Shown: positions 26,041-35,622, counted from the first letter of the stretch. The stretch: 64,000 bases of DNA from JASLDZ01 sp965199975 (GCA_965199975.1 OZ241340.1:992001-1056000), one strand, 5' to 3'. Numbers and translations are program-made. Notes: generated from the sequence alone by a model not told the origin.

Positions 26041-29010
26041 ATGGCCACCCACACCCTCCTCTCGCCATCGCAGCGGGCGGCGCTGTTCGATCCGCCCACC
26101 GACTCCGCCCACGTGGCGCGGCTCTACACGCTCGGTCCCGACGACCTCGCCGAGGCCGGCCGCCGCCGCCGAACCGCCAACCGGCTCGGCTTCGCCGTCC
26201 AGCTCAGCTACCTGCGCCACCCCGGTCGGCCACTCGAGCCGGGCGAGCACCCTCCCGTTGCTCTTCTCGACATACTGGCGGGCCAGCTCGGGTGCGATCC
26301 GGGCGCCTTCGCCGACTATGCCGTACGCGAGACGACGCTGCGCGAGCATCGGGCGGAGATCGAGACCTGGCTCGGCCTTCGCACCTTCGCGCGGGCCGAT
26401 CGCGGCGCGATGCTGGCGGCCGGGATCGAGGTGGCCGCGGCGACCGACCGCGGGGAGGCCATCGTCTCGGCCATGGTGCAGCGGTTGCGCGCGTCGCGCG
26501 TCGTACTTCCCGCAGCGTCGACCCTGGAGCGCATCGCGCTGATCGCCCGCGCCCAGGCGCGCCGGCGCGCCTTCGCCGCCTTGGGACGCGACCTCGCCCC
26601 CGAGCAGATCGCGAGCCTTGACCAGTTGCTGGAGACGGGCGGCCTCGGCGAACGCACCGCCCTGGCCTGGATCCGGGAGTGGCCGGAGGCGCCCAGCGCC
26701 GCCAATCTCAAGGCCTTGATCGAGCGCCTCGACCACGTGCGGGCGCTGGGCGTGCAGAGCGATCGTGCACAGCGCGTCACTGTCAGCCGCTACGGGGTGA
26801 TCGCCCGCGAGGCGGCGATCATGAGCGCGCAGCACCTCGCCCGCCTGGAGCGTCGGCGGCGGCTGGCGACCCTGGTGGCCTTCGCCGTCGAGACGGAGGT
26901 CGCCCTAACCGACGCCGCCGTGGGCATGGTGGAGAAGATGGTCGGCTCCCTGTTCCGGCGAGCTGAGCGCACCCGCTCCGAGCGGCTGATGGACGACGCC
27001 AAGCTGCTGAAGGAGACCGCCCGCGTTCATGCCCGTCTCGGCCGGGCGCTGATCGACGCCCGCCAGGGCGCCGGGGACGTACTGGCCCTGGTCGGCGAGC
27101 GGGTCGGGTGGGACCTGCTGGAGGCCAGCGTTCGCGAGGCGGAGGATCTGACGCGCGCCGGCGAGGACGGCCTGGAGGAGGTGGTCGAGCGCTACCCCGC
27201 TGTGCGCCGCTTCGCCCCGACCTTCTTCGACGCCTTCGCGTTCCGGGCTTCACGACCCACCGACCCGCTCCTGGGCGCCGTCGACCTCCTGAGACGCTTC
27301 TGGGCGGAGGGGCGCTCGACGCTGCCGAAGCGCGCGCCCAGCTCCTTCCTGAAGCCGCGATGGCGCAAGGTCGTGTTTCCGGCCGACGGCGGCTTCAACC
27401 GGCGCGCCTACGAGATCGCCACCCTGGTGCACCTGCGCGAGCGCCTCGCCTCTGGCGGCGTCTGGGTGGACGGCAGCCGCGTCTACCGCACGCTCGACGA
27501 CTTCCTCCTGCCGCCGGCGGCCTTCGACGCAATGCGGGCTGAGGGGCGGCTCGGCCTGGCGGTCGGCGCCGTTGCCAGGACCTGGCTGGCGGAGCGCCGC
27601 CACCGCCTCGCCCAGCGCATGGGCGAGGTGGAACGGGCCGCCGCCGCGGGCGAGCTGCCCGACGTGGTGATCGAGGACGGCGAGCTGACCATCTCGCCAC
27701 TGCGCCGGGCCGTTCCGGAGGACGCCGAGTATCTCAAGGCCAAGCCCTACGCCCTGCTTCCGAGGGTTCGGATCACCGACCTCCTGGCCGAGGTCGCCGC
27801 CTGGACCGGTTTCGCCGACAGCTTCGTCCACGTCCGCACCGGTGCGCCCGCCGCCGACCAACCCGCCCTCACGGGCGCGATCCTGGCCGACGCCACCAAT
27901 CTCGGCCTCTCGCGCATGGCCGAGAGCTCGCGCGGCCTGACCCATGCCCGCCTCCTCTGGACGGCGGAGTGGCACATCCGCGACGAGAGCTACGCCTCGG
28001 CGCTCGCCGCCGTCGTCGACTTCCACCACGCCCACCCTCTGGCCGGCGTCTGGGGTCCGGGCGACACGTCCTCATCGGACGGCCAGTTTTTCCGCGCGGG
28101 CAGCAAGGGCGAGGCCCGCGCGGACCACAACGCCCGCTACGGCTCGGAGCCGGGTGTGCTGTTCTAAACCCACGTCTCCGACCGCTTCGCGCCGTTCCAC
28201 ACCAAGGTGACCGCCAACGCCGGCGAGGCGGCCCACGTCATCGACGGCCTGCTCAACCACGAAAGCGGGATCGTCATCCGCGAGCACGTGACCGACACGG
28301 CCGGCGCGGTGGACCACGTGTTCGGCCTCTGCCACCTGCTCGGCTTCCGCTTCGCGCCCCGCATTCGTGACCTCGGCGAGCGCCGTCTGTACACCCTCGG
28401 CGACCTTGGGCCGTTTCCGACGATCCGGCCGCTCGTCGCCGGCCCGATCAACGTCCGCGCCGTCGAGGAGCACTGGGACGAGACCCTGCGCCTGGTGGCC
28501 TCCATCAAGGCCGGCACGGTCGCCGCTTCGGTCATGCTGAAGAAGCTGGCGGGCTACCCGCGGCAGAACCCCGTCGCCCGGGCGCTGCGCGAGATCGGCC
28601 GGGTCGAGCGCAGCCTGTTCATGCTGGACTGGCTGGACGACCCGGACCTGCGCCGGCGCACGAGCGCCAACCTGAACAAGGGCGAGGCGCGCAACGCCCT
28701 GGCCCGCGCCGTCTTCTTCAACCGCCTGGGCGAGCTGCGCGACCGCACGTTCGAGAACCAGCGGCACCGCGCCTCCGGCCTGAACCTGGTCGCCTCCGCC
28801 ATCATCCTCTGGAACACGGTCTATCTCGACCGCGCCGTCCGCCACCTGCGCGACCAGGGCGCCGCCGTGCCCGACGACCTCCTGGCCCATGTCGCCCCGC
28901 TCGGCTGGGAGCACGTCAGCCTCACCGGCGACTACCTCTGGAGCGACATCGACCGCCCCCGCGAGCGGTTCAGGCCGCTGCGAACGACGCCCTCAGCCCG
29001 CAGGCCTTAG
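26041..29010 (+). pseudogene. tnpA: Tn3-family transposase with an in-frame TAA
   Basis: From the ATG at 26041 (MATHTLLSPSQRAALFDPP) the frame is Tn3-type transposase throughout: an N-terminal DUF4158 region, then the DDE domain (THARLLWTAEWHIRDE, FHHAHPLAGVWGPGDTSSSDGQFF, ARADHNARYGSEPGVLF). At 28165-28167 a TAA interrupts where relatives have Tyr (VLF-Y-THVSD), and the same frame then runs to 29010. Restored length 989 residues. A TAC/TAT to TAA change suffices; without suppression the element cannot transpose by itself. Confidence 0.9.
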
Positions 29011-29043
29011 CGTACGTTTTCGAGGAGATTCTGCGATGACCCC
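29006..29043. repeat. Right terminal inverted repeat of the Tn3-type element
   Basis: 38 bases beginning CTTAGCGTACGTTTT and ending GACCCC at the outer tip; it overlaps the last codon and stop of the transposase. Inner 14 bases and outer GGGG match the left repeat. Confidence 0.75.
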
Positions 29044-29498
29044 TTGTCGCCTTCCTCCAGAACACAGCCGCCGCAGGCGCAATCAGCTAGCGCCTTGGCG
29101 GTCGCGGAAGAGCACGTCCGGCCCGACCACCCGTCCAGCTTTCGGTCTCCCAGCCCGATCGTGAGCCGCTTGGGCGGAGAGCTGAATGCCGCGTCAGCTA
29201 TGACGCGCACGATTCGCCTCGGCGAACTGACGGTAGGTTCTGAGCGGTCAAACCAGCCTTCCAGCGGTACGGTCTGCCACGCCCCCCTAGGACGGCGTCA
29301 AGCATGATGCCGCGGAACACCAGCTTGAGGTCATTGACGCTCTGCTCGCAGACGTCGCGGCCGTGCCCGCAGCCTTGGTATCGCCTCCATGGGCGTTCAT
29401 AGTATCGGTGGTTCCTGCAGCGTTCTACTTCCTGCCAGACGCACGAGTGGAGGCGCCGCAAGCCACTTCCAGTGATGATGATGTAGGAACTAGTGTCT
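29044..29498. other. 455-base stretch without a supported gene
   Basis: A minus-strand frame (29653-29198) contains HRYYERPWRRYQ and DLKLVFRGIMLDAVLGG, which might be an old transposase remnant, but the rest lacks coding character and it runs antisense to the start of the next gene. Confidence 0.3.
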
Positions 29499-29855
29499 AT
29501 GAAGCCCCTAACCACATTATTCATGGCCTCCGGCTTTTGTCTGTGCCTGAGCACGGTTTGCCGAAGCGCAAGCTTCGATTGCCGGGCGGCCCGCACGCCG
29601 ACGGAGCGCGAGGTCTGTTTAGACCGGCTTCTCAACGACCAAGACGTGCGCATGAGCGTCCTGCTATCGGTCCTAGGCCGGGTGCAGTTGATGGGAGCAA
29701 ACGGAGCTCAACGTGATGATCAACGCGCCTGGGAAAAGCGGCGCGACGCGTGTGGTGCTGTTCGCAGGTGCTTGACGCAGGCTTACCACGAACGCGTCGA
29801 CGCTTTGCAAGCGGAGTACGACAATTTCGCCGCTTCTCATGGTGGAGCCGGGTGA
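29499..29855 (+). CDS. LprI-like lysozyme-inhibitor domain protein
   Basis: 118 residues from the ATG at 29499 (TAGGAA upstream); a GTG 6 bases earlier is an alternative. Signal peptide KPLTTLFMASGFCLCLSTVC, then the DUF1311/LprI N-terminal pattern: SFDCRAARTPTEREVCLDRLLNDQD, a second part with RAWEKRRDACGAVRRCLTQAYHERV. Four conserved cysteines for two disulfides. Known members inhibit lysozyme-type muramidases in the periplasm. It lies just outside the Tn3 element. Confidence 0.75.
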   Translation: MKPLTTLFMASGFCLCLSTVCRSASFDCRAARTPTEREVCLDRLLNDQDVRMSVLLSVLGRVQLMGANGAQRDDQRAWEKRRDACGAVRRCLTQAYHERVDALQAEYDNFAASHGGAG

Positions 29856-30064
29856 TCGGAGCCTTGCCGCCGAGGTGGATTCTAGCTTCTACGTTTATTA
29901 AACCTGGAACCTGTTCTTCCCTTGACATCACCGACACCAATACCAGAGCATTTGGAGCCACGCGTCCCTAGTCGAGTTCATCTTGAATGCAGCAGACTCA
30001 CGCAACAACCCATTCGATTTATAATTGCCACAAAGCGGTGTTGGCTCTCAGCCTTGGGAACAGG

Positions 30065-30973
30065 TCAGTGCTTAACGGCCTCGATCAGCCGGTCGCGAAA
30101 CCAGGTGTTGGCGGGGTCGGCTTGGACCCGCGGGTGCCAACCGGCGGCTAGGCTGAACCCGGGGAGGTCGAGGGGCGGTTCACTCATCTCGAGCTGGCCG
30201 ATGCGGGTGCGCAGCAGCCGCTCGGGCAGCGTTACGACGAGATCGGTGTGTTCGACGAGCTGGAGCGCCAGGAGGTAGCTGGGCACGGAGACCGCCACCC
30301 TGCGTTTGCGGCCCAGGCGGGCGAGGGCGTGGTCCACCGCGCCCTCGACCGCGCCGTCACTGGAGACGAGCACGTGGTCAAGGCGGCAGAAGCTCTCGAT
30401 GTTGAGCGGGCTGCGGCCACGAGGGTGGCCGCGCCGCTGCGCGGTCCGGAGGCGATCGTTGAACAGCACGCGCGAGATCAACGCGGGCTCGTTTGAGAGC
30501 AGGGCGCCGGAGGCCAGCACAAGGTCGGCGGCCCCGCTCTCCAGCCGTGAGGTGAGCGAGACCGCCTCGAACGGCAAGACCCCCAGGTGCATGCCGCAGG
30601 CGCCCGCCCGATGCATTTGGAAGACGAGCGCCGCGCCGACAACGGCCATGGAGTTGTCGTTGGCGATCAGGTGGAATCGGCGCGAGCTCTGCACCGGGTC
30701 GAAGGGCTCCGGCGGTGTCATAGCGTCGTCCAGCGCCCGCATGGCTTTCGCCACGGACGCCCTAAGCTCCAGTCCCCGCGGCGTCGGCGCCATGCCCCGC
30801 CCGCGCGCGGCGGGCACCAACAGCGGGTCGCCGATCAGTCGCCGCACCTTGGCCAACCGCGCCGACATCCGCGGCTGGCTGATACCGAGACGAGCAGCCG
30901 CGCGTGTGACGTTGGCCTCCTCTAGCAGTGCGCTCAGCGTTGGCAGGAGCGGCAGGAGTTCGGGATCGATCAT
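30065..30973 (-). CDS. LysR family transcriptional regulator
   Basis: 302 residues. HTH at residues 5-60 (LLPTLSALLEEANVTRAAARLGISQPRMSARLAKVRRLIGDPLLV), then a substrate-binding fold of the NodD/PcpR-like branch. Divergent from the metallo-hydrolase gene with a 91-base spacer, which is the usual LysR arrangement and points to that gene as its target. Confidence 0.92.
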   Translation of the reverse strand: MIDPELLPLLPTLSALLEEANVTRAAARLGISQPRMSARLAKVRRLIGDPLLVPAARGRGMAPTPRGLELRASVAKAMRALDDAMTPPEPFDPVQSSRRFHLIANDNSMAVVGAALVFQMHRAGACGMHLGVLPFEAVSLTSRLESGAADLVLASGALLSNEPALISRVLFNDRLRTAQRRGHPRGRSPLNIESFCRLDHVLVSSDGAVEGAVDHALARLGRKRRVAVSVPSYLLALQLVEHTDLVVTLPERLLRTRIGQLEMSEPPLDLPGFSLAAGWHPRVQADPANTWFRDRLIEAVKH

Positions 30974-31064
30974 CCGCTTTTCGTATACCCCGTATTCTGT
31001 TGAGTGGGATGGCGGATGACGAGACGCGCCGCCACGTCAGGTTCCTCACGAGGAGGCCGACGTC

Positions 31065-32021
31065 ATGCCCGACGAGACTTTTACGGTTGGAAGTTCTCTT
31101 ATCCAGAAGGTGCACGAGCTGGATCTGGACGGGTTCACCCTGAGCCAACTCCTGCCCGCCTACAATTCGCAGACCAAGGTGCATGATTCCCATGCGATTC
31201 CGCGCGGGACCATCGACGCGGACGGGCATGCGCGGCTCAGCATCCACTCCTGGCTGGTCCGCCACGAGGGGCTGACGCTGCTTATCGACACGGGCGCCGG
31301 CGCCGCGAAGGACCGACCGGCGCTAAAGGTGCTGCATCAGCTGCATCCGCCCTACCTGCCGCGCCTGGCGCAGGCGGGCGTAGAACCCGAGGAGGTCGAC
31401 TTCGTGCTGCTGACGCATCTGCACGCCGACCACGTGGGCTGGAACACGCGCCGCGTCGACGGCGACTGGGTCCCGACCTTTCCGAACGCCACGGTGATCT
31501 GCTCGGATCGGGAGTGGCGCTATGGCGAGGCCCTTTCGGACGGCGACGACGCGAAGGTGGCGCATCTGCGCGAGGAGGCAGGCCTAGGCGAACCGATCAG
31601 AATCCCGACGCCGGGCGTCTTCGACGACAGCCTGCGCCCGCTCGAAGCGGCTGGCCGGCTGAAGCGCATCGCGATTGATGGCGAAGAGGTCCTGCCCGGT
31701 GTACGCTTCATCGCCGCCCCCGGCCACAGCATCGATCACGCCGCGATCCAGATCGTCTCCGGGGGCGAGGCCGCCCTGTTCGGCGGCGACATCCTGCATC
31801 ACCCGCTGGAGATCTACGAGCCGGAGCTGCTGTCGATGTTCTGCGAGTTCCCCGACGCCGCCCGGCGCTCCCGACGTGCGGTGCTCGCCTCCGCGGCGGA
31901 CAGTCAGGCGATCTACTTCAGCAGCCATTTTCCCATGAGCTCCGCTGGCCGCATCAGCCAGGGCGCCGCTGGGTATGAGTGGTCGTTCTCTAACGCCGGC
32001 CACCCGGAGACGGCCGCTTGA
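31065..32021 (+). CDS. MBL-fold metallo-hydrolase
   Basis: 318 residues. Zinc-binding signature HLHADHVGW, plus PGHSIDHAAIQ, FGGDILHHPLEI and a last His in SSHFPM. This is the layout of quorum-quenching lactonase/PqsE-like or organophosphate hydrolases of the MBL superfamily; no substrate assignment. The divergent LysR gene is probably its regulator. No signal peptide. Confidence 0.9.
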   Translation: MPDETFTVGSSLIQKVHELDLDGFTLSQLLPAYNSQTKVHDSHAIPRGTIDADGHARLSIHSWLVRHEGLTLLIDTGAGAAKDRPALKVLHQLHPPYLPRLAQAGVEPEEVDFVLLTHLHADHVGWNTRRVDGDWVPTFPNATVICSDREWRYGEALSDGDDAKVAHLREEAGLGEPIRIPTPGVFDDSLRPLEAAGRLKRIAIDGEEVLPGVRFIAAPGHSIDHAAIQIVSGGEAALFGGDILHHPLEIYEPELLSMFCEFPDAARRSRRAVLASAADSQAIYFSSHFPMSSAGRISQGAAGYEWSFSNAGHPETAA

Positions 32022-32591
32022 TTCGCTCCCTGACGAGATCCGCTGCGGGGGTGGTCCGACAGGTCGGAGGAGCCAAGTAGAACTCGGTCCGGCCCAAAAT
32101 CCTGGCGAGCCAACCCGCGACGAGTAGAGCGAAATGCCAGGGTAAGTGGGGCTCCGCAAGAGCTATGCAAACCTAGACACCAATCGCGCATAATCAACAT
32201 TATGCGAAATCTACCCTTATTTCGCTCACTGCTTAGGGTGACAAAGGGGGCCGCTCGCGCGGCCCCCGCTTCACGGAAGCGGCAGGGCTTGTCATCGCCC
32301 GCGCCGCCCCGGCTGCCCCGAGGGGCAGTCTCACAAGTCCCCGAGGGGAACGGTGTATATATATGCGGCATCCTCGTTGACGCCAAACTAAGGCGTGAGG
32401 TGAAGCAGCTCCAACGCTGCGACTGTCGCGCGCCGAACCGCTGCGAATTCAGCCACGCCAACAGCCGGCGTGACGTACTGGCCTCGCGCGACTTTGAAAC
32501 GATCCAGGCGCGCGAGGGAGACAGTCGCCACCATGTCGCATTTCGCCCAACAGGTGATCGCCTCGCGCCCCGGCAGCGGATTGGCGGCGAG
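32022..32591. other. 570-base stretch with hairpins, no supported gene
   Basis: Contains a strong stem GGGGGCCGC-TCGC-GCGGCCCCC at 32246-32267 and a smaller one CTGCCCC-GA-GGGGCAG near 32312-32327. A plus-strand frame (32202-32612) and a minus-strand frame overlap here; neither reads like a protein family I know. Confidence 0.35.
32246..32267 (+). terminator. GC-rich hairpin downstream of the MBL hydrolase
   Basis: Nine-base perfect stem with a 4-base loop TCGC; the sequence after it is not T-rich. Possibly a terminator for the MBL transcript 225 bases upstream. Confidence 0.4.
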
Positions 32592-32780
32592 CTAGTGGTG
32601 GTGCGGCTCTAGAGGAACGGGTCGCGTCGTCGAGAGGGGAACAACGGTGACGAGCTGCCGCGCTTGGCGATTCCGCGCCAGGACGATCACAGGTCGCACC
32701 TTCACCATTTCTGGAGCTTCAAAGCCGCGGAAGTTGCACATGACGACCAAGCCCGGTCGCGGCTGGAAAGCTAAGCGCAT
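32592..32780 (-). pseudogene. PemK/MazF-family toxin, C-terminally truncated
   Basis: 62 residues: LAFQPRPGLVVMCNFRGFEAPEMVKVRPVIVLA, then VTVVPLSTTRPVPLEPHHH and stop. The N-terminal half of a MazF-type mRNA interferase fold is clear, but full members are about 110-170 residues. No antitoxin gene is adjacent. Confidence 0.65.
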
Positions 32781-32800
32781 GATGCCCGAACTATAGCCGG

Positions 32801-33136
32801 CGCTCGCGCGCGTCCACCCTCGCCCAGGTCGAGGAGCAGATCGCCGAGAAGCGCGCGCTCCTGCAACGTCTCAGGCGCCAGGACGAGAGCGCCCGCAGGA
32901 AGCTGGAGACACGCCAGAAGATCATCCTGGCCGGGCTCCTCCTCGCCAAGGCGCGCACCGATCCCGAGGTGAAGGCCCAGGTGGCCGGGCTGATCACCGG
33001 CATCACCCGCAAGCAGGACCTGGTCGTCTACGGGGGCGTGGATGTCGACGTGCTCCTGGCCATCCCCGAGGACGAGGACGAGCCCGCCCGCCGCGATCCC
33101 CGCCAGCAGAAGGGCCGCGAGGTGGACGGTGGCTGA
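32801..33136 (+). pseudogene. Mobilisation/TraD-like accessory protein, 5'-truncated
   Basis: An open frame of 111 codons without a start codon, reading STLAQVEEQIAEKRALLQRL, DESARRKLETRQKIILAGLL, then VAGLITGITRKQDLVVYGG, ending at TGA 33134-33136. A coiled-coil followed by the short RKILLAGLLLA helix is the pattern of small mobilisation proteins next to relaxase genes in alphaproteobacterial plasmids and ICEs. The missing start and the toxin fragment beside it mark a junction near 32800. The next gene overlaps its stop. Confidence 0.5.
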
Positions 33137-33844
33137 GTTCGACCCCTCCGAGTTCGATGCCGAGCCGCCCCGAAGGAGCCGCGAGGGGGCCGTTCCGGGT
33201 CGTCTCCTCCAGCTGATCTACGCCGAGATGGTGGGGCTCAAGCACGCCCTGGCCCAGAGCGAGCTGGCGCGTCAGGACTCGGTGGCGCGAGCGGCCACCG
33301 AGAGGGAGGCGTGGGAGACTCGGATCGCCGAGCTGACCGAACGGCTCGAAGCCTCGGCCGAGCAGCGAGATGAAGCCGTGGAGGACAGCGCCCAACGCCT
33401 CGCCGCCCACCTCGTCGAGCAGGTCAACGCCAAGGTGCTGTCCGCATGCGCGCCACGGCCGAGGCCGTCGGCGAGGGACAGCTCAAGGCGCTTGAGCGGA
33501 GCTCTGGCGCTTTGGAGGACGCGACCAGGAAGGTGGCGAACGCGGAGACGACGCGCAATGCGGTCGCTCGGGAAGAGCTGGTGCGCGTGACCGGCGTGAA
33601 GTCCGAGATCGGACAGGTGGGCCGCACGCTCCGGCGGGGACGCGACGCCCTCGGGGCGCTGGCCTTCCTCGGGGTGGCCGCCTTCGTCATCCTCATCGTC
33701 CTGGCGATGCAGGTACTGGCGGGCTTCATTAACGCCCAGCCGACCCGCGTCGGCGGCGTGGTCGCTATCGCCGCGCTGCTCGCCATCGGCCTGGGCGTCT
33801 CCTGGCTCTTCAGCCGGTTCCTGCCCTACTCCGAAGACGACTGA
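33129..33844 (+). pseudogene. Coiled-coil membrane protein (DUF6118-like) split by a frameshift
   Basis: The GTG at 33129 overlaps the previous stop. Frame one gives AEFDPSEFDAEPPRRSREG, a long coiled coil (RIAELTERLEASAEQRDEAV) up to LVEQVNAKVLSA; near 33445 the sense passes to another frame (RATAEAVGEGQLKALERSSG), which continues the coiled coil and ends with two membrane segments (ALAFLGVAAFVILIVLAMQV, VGGVVAIAALLAIGLGVSWL). Together about 235 residues. The second part alone could start at the ATG 33446 (133 residues to 33844). Related proteins sit beside mobilisation genes; function unknown. Confidence 0.6.
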
Positions 33845-33854
33845 GGAGCCCGAC

Positions 33855-34478
33855 ATGCGCGCCGTCTTCGTCCGCCACGGGCAGAGCACCGGCAACGTCG
33901 GCGTGCCCTGCGACGACCTCGCCAGCATCCCGCTGACCGACCTCGGGCATGAGCAGGCACGGGCCGTGGCCGACGCCTGGGACCGGGCGCCCGACCTGAT
34001 CGTCACCTCGCCATACCTGCGCACCCAGCAAACCGCGGCGCTCACCATCGCACGTTTCCCGGGCGCGCCCGTCGAGGTGTGGCCGATCCAGGAGTTCACC
34101 TATCTGCAGCCCGGCCGATGGAACGGCAGCTCGGGCTCCGAGCGGCGACCCCAACTCGTGCGCTATTGGAGCGAGGCGGATCCCGCCTACTGCGACGGCG
34201 AAGGCGCAGAGAGTTTCGCCACCCTGCTGCGGCGGGCGGAGGCGGCGCTGGAGCGGCTGGCCGCCCTCCCCTCCCCTCCCCTGGCGTACGTGTTCAGCCA
34301 CGGCCAGTTCATCCAGGCCGTGCGCGCCGTGGTCACCCAGGCGCACCTGGACGACGCCGGGAAAATGCGGGGTTTCTGGCGCGAGGGTGAGCCGCCCGCC
34401 GTCGCCAACGCCGAACGGGTCGCCTTCTTCCTCGAAGACGGTAGATGGAGCCACCACGCCGCCGCCGAGGCGGCTTAG
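33855..34478 (+). CDS. Histidine phosphatase superfamily (phosphoglycerate mutase-like) protein
   Basis: 207 residues. RHG signature VFVRHGQSTGN at residues 4-14, second catalytic His in YVFSHGQFIQAV. Follows the coiled-coil gene by 10 bases and precedes the toxin gene by 11 bases, so it is part of the same transcription unit. Substrate unknown; its place between a mobilisation remnant and a toxin is unusual. Confidence 0.88.
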   Translation: MRAVFVRHGQSTGNVGVPCDDLASIPLTDLGHEQARAVADAWDRAPDLIVTSPYLRTQQTAALTIARFPGAPVEVWPIQEFTYLQPGRWNGSSGSERRPQLVRYWSEADPAYCDGEGAESFATLLRRAEAALERLAALPSPPLAYVFSHGQFIQAVRAVVTQAHLDDAGKMRGFWREGEPPAVANAERVAFFLEDGRWSHHAAAEAA

Positions 34479-34489
34479 GGGAGCCTGGG

Positions 34490-35311
34490 ATGGAGAGCGA
34501 CGGCTTCACGCTCGTGCTGACGCCCGCCCAGGTGGCGGCTGCGATCTCGGGCGGGACGCTGGAGGGATCGGCCAGCAACATGACGCGCGCCTGGGGCGGG
34601 GCGAAGCTGCTGTTCGGGGGCCTCGAGGAGCTGACGGCCGCCGGCCTCCTCCTCGCTCCCGACCCGACCCTGGTCACCAAGGTCGGGAGCGTGGCCCTGG
34701 GCGCCCACGGCGTCGACACGCTCCAGAGCGGTGCGCGTCAGCTCTGGAGCGGTCGGGAGACGCGCACCCTCACCAGCGAGGGGACCGCGGCGCTGGCCGC
34801 GGCCCTGGGCGTGGGCGAAGCCGACGCCCGCAAGATCGGCGAGGACGTGGACCTCGCCGTGCCGATCGTCTTGTCCCTGGGGCTGGGCGCCCTGCGGGTG
34901 GCGGCCGTCCGCGGCGGCCGCATCGTCCTGGCCGAGCACGAGGCCGCCTCCCTGCGCGCCGTAGGGGGCCACACCCTGCTCAAGCACGTCGCCCAGACCG
35001 ACGCGCAGCTCGCCGCCAGGCTGGCCGCCCGGAAGGGCATAGCCGCCGCCTCGACCTTCACGTCGCTCAAAGAGGCCGAGGACGCCGTGTCCGCCGTCAT
35101 GCGGACGCAGCGGTCCGCCATCGTCGCTTGGGCGAAGACACCAGGCTCGCTGAAAGAGGAATTTACGCTTGTTACGCCTAAAGGCGTCGGCCGCGTGCTG
35201 CTGCGCGGAGCCTCCGCGCCGGTTCCCGGACGCGCAGTTCTCGTCGTCTTGAAGAAGCAGGCTTTCAATGGAAAGCTCTATTACATCCTTACAGCGTTTC
35301 CGAAATCATGA
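34490..35311 (+). CDS. Polymorphic toxin with RNase A-like C-terminal domain
   Basis: 273 residues from the ATG at 34490. The N-terminal 150 residues have hydrophobic helices (AVPIVLSLGLGALRVAAV) and no known trafficking domain. Residues 158-272 match the bacterial CdiA-CT RNase A-like domain: VGGHTLLKHVAQTDAQLAAR, STFTSLKEAEDAVSAVM, VLLRGASAPV, YYILTAFP, with His161/His166 as candidate catalytic residues. Predicted to cut RNA in a recipient or rival cell. Its last 4 bases overlap the immunity gene (ATGA). Confidence 0.8.
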   Translation: MESDGFTLVLTPAQVAAAISGGTLEGSASNMTRAWGGAKLLFGGLEELTAAGLLLAPDPTLVTKVGSVALGAHGVDTLQSGARQLWSGRETRTLTSEGTAALAAALGVGEADARKIGEDVDLAVPIVLSLGLGALRVAAVRGGRIVLAEHEAASLRAVGGHTLLKHVAQTDAQLAARLAARKGIAAASTFTSLKEAEDAVSAVMRTQRSAIVAWAKTPGSLKEEFTLVTPKGVGRVLLRGASAPVPGRAVLVVLKKQAFNGKLYYILTAFPKS

Positions 35312-35622
35312 CCAAGGCGACGGGTTTCCCGAGATTGAAGACGCTTATGGGCGCGTACCTCAACCAGGATTTCGACTACTCGTACGAGGACGACGACGTC
35401 GCCCTTCTGGATTACGCCAGAACGCAACCTCCCGCATATGTGCGCGAGGCTGCCGAGGAGCTGGACCGGCTGCTCACCGGTCCGCCCACGGGTCTCCTGG
35501 AGCGGTTCAAGGACGAGGTCAGCCGGTGGGACTTCATCATCGGGGAGAACGACGACGAGGCCCGCGCCTGGCTCGTCAAGGCGCGGAGTGTCTTGATCGA
35601 CGCTGTAGGCGGCACCGACTAG
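35308..35622 (+). CDS. CdiI-like immunity protein
   Basis: 104 residues, acidic. The pattern FPRLKTLMGAYLNQDFDYSY, DDDVALLDYART, AAEELDRLLTG resembles the CdiI_2-type contact-dependent-inhibition immunity family. Overlaps the toxin gene by 4 bases, the standard toxin-immunity arrangement, so it should neutralise the RNase A-like domain. Confidence 0.8.
   Translation: MTKATGFPRLKTLMGAYLNQDFDYSYEDDDVALLDYARTQPPAYVREAAEELDRLLTGPPTGLLERFKDEVSRWDFIIGENDDEARAWLVKARSVLIDAVGGTD

Larger units (their letters stand above)
23429..29043. mobile_element. Tn3-family transposon carrying an M15 peptidase gene
   Basis: Bounded by 38-base terminal repeats at 23429-23466 and 29006-29043 that both begin GGGG at the outer tip and share a perfect inner block of 14 bases ending ACGTACGCTAA. 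Contents: M15 peptidase (frameshifted), a hypothetical membrane or secreted protein, a serine resolvase, a res-like region and a Tn3 transposase with one nonsense codon. No 5-base target duplication is seen (GATGA on the left, TTGTC on the right), and the middle of the two repeats differs, so the ends may come from related but different elements. Confidence 0.65.

Noticed and set aside
23424..29048. Five-base target duplication around the Tn3-type element
   Set aside because: The flanks are GATGA and TTGTC, which do not match in either orientation.
31913..32612. Overlapping 182-codon minus and 136-codon plus frames after the MBL hydrolase
   Set aside because: Neither has a ribosome-binding site or recognisable motif, and both cross strong hairpins.
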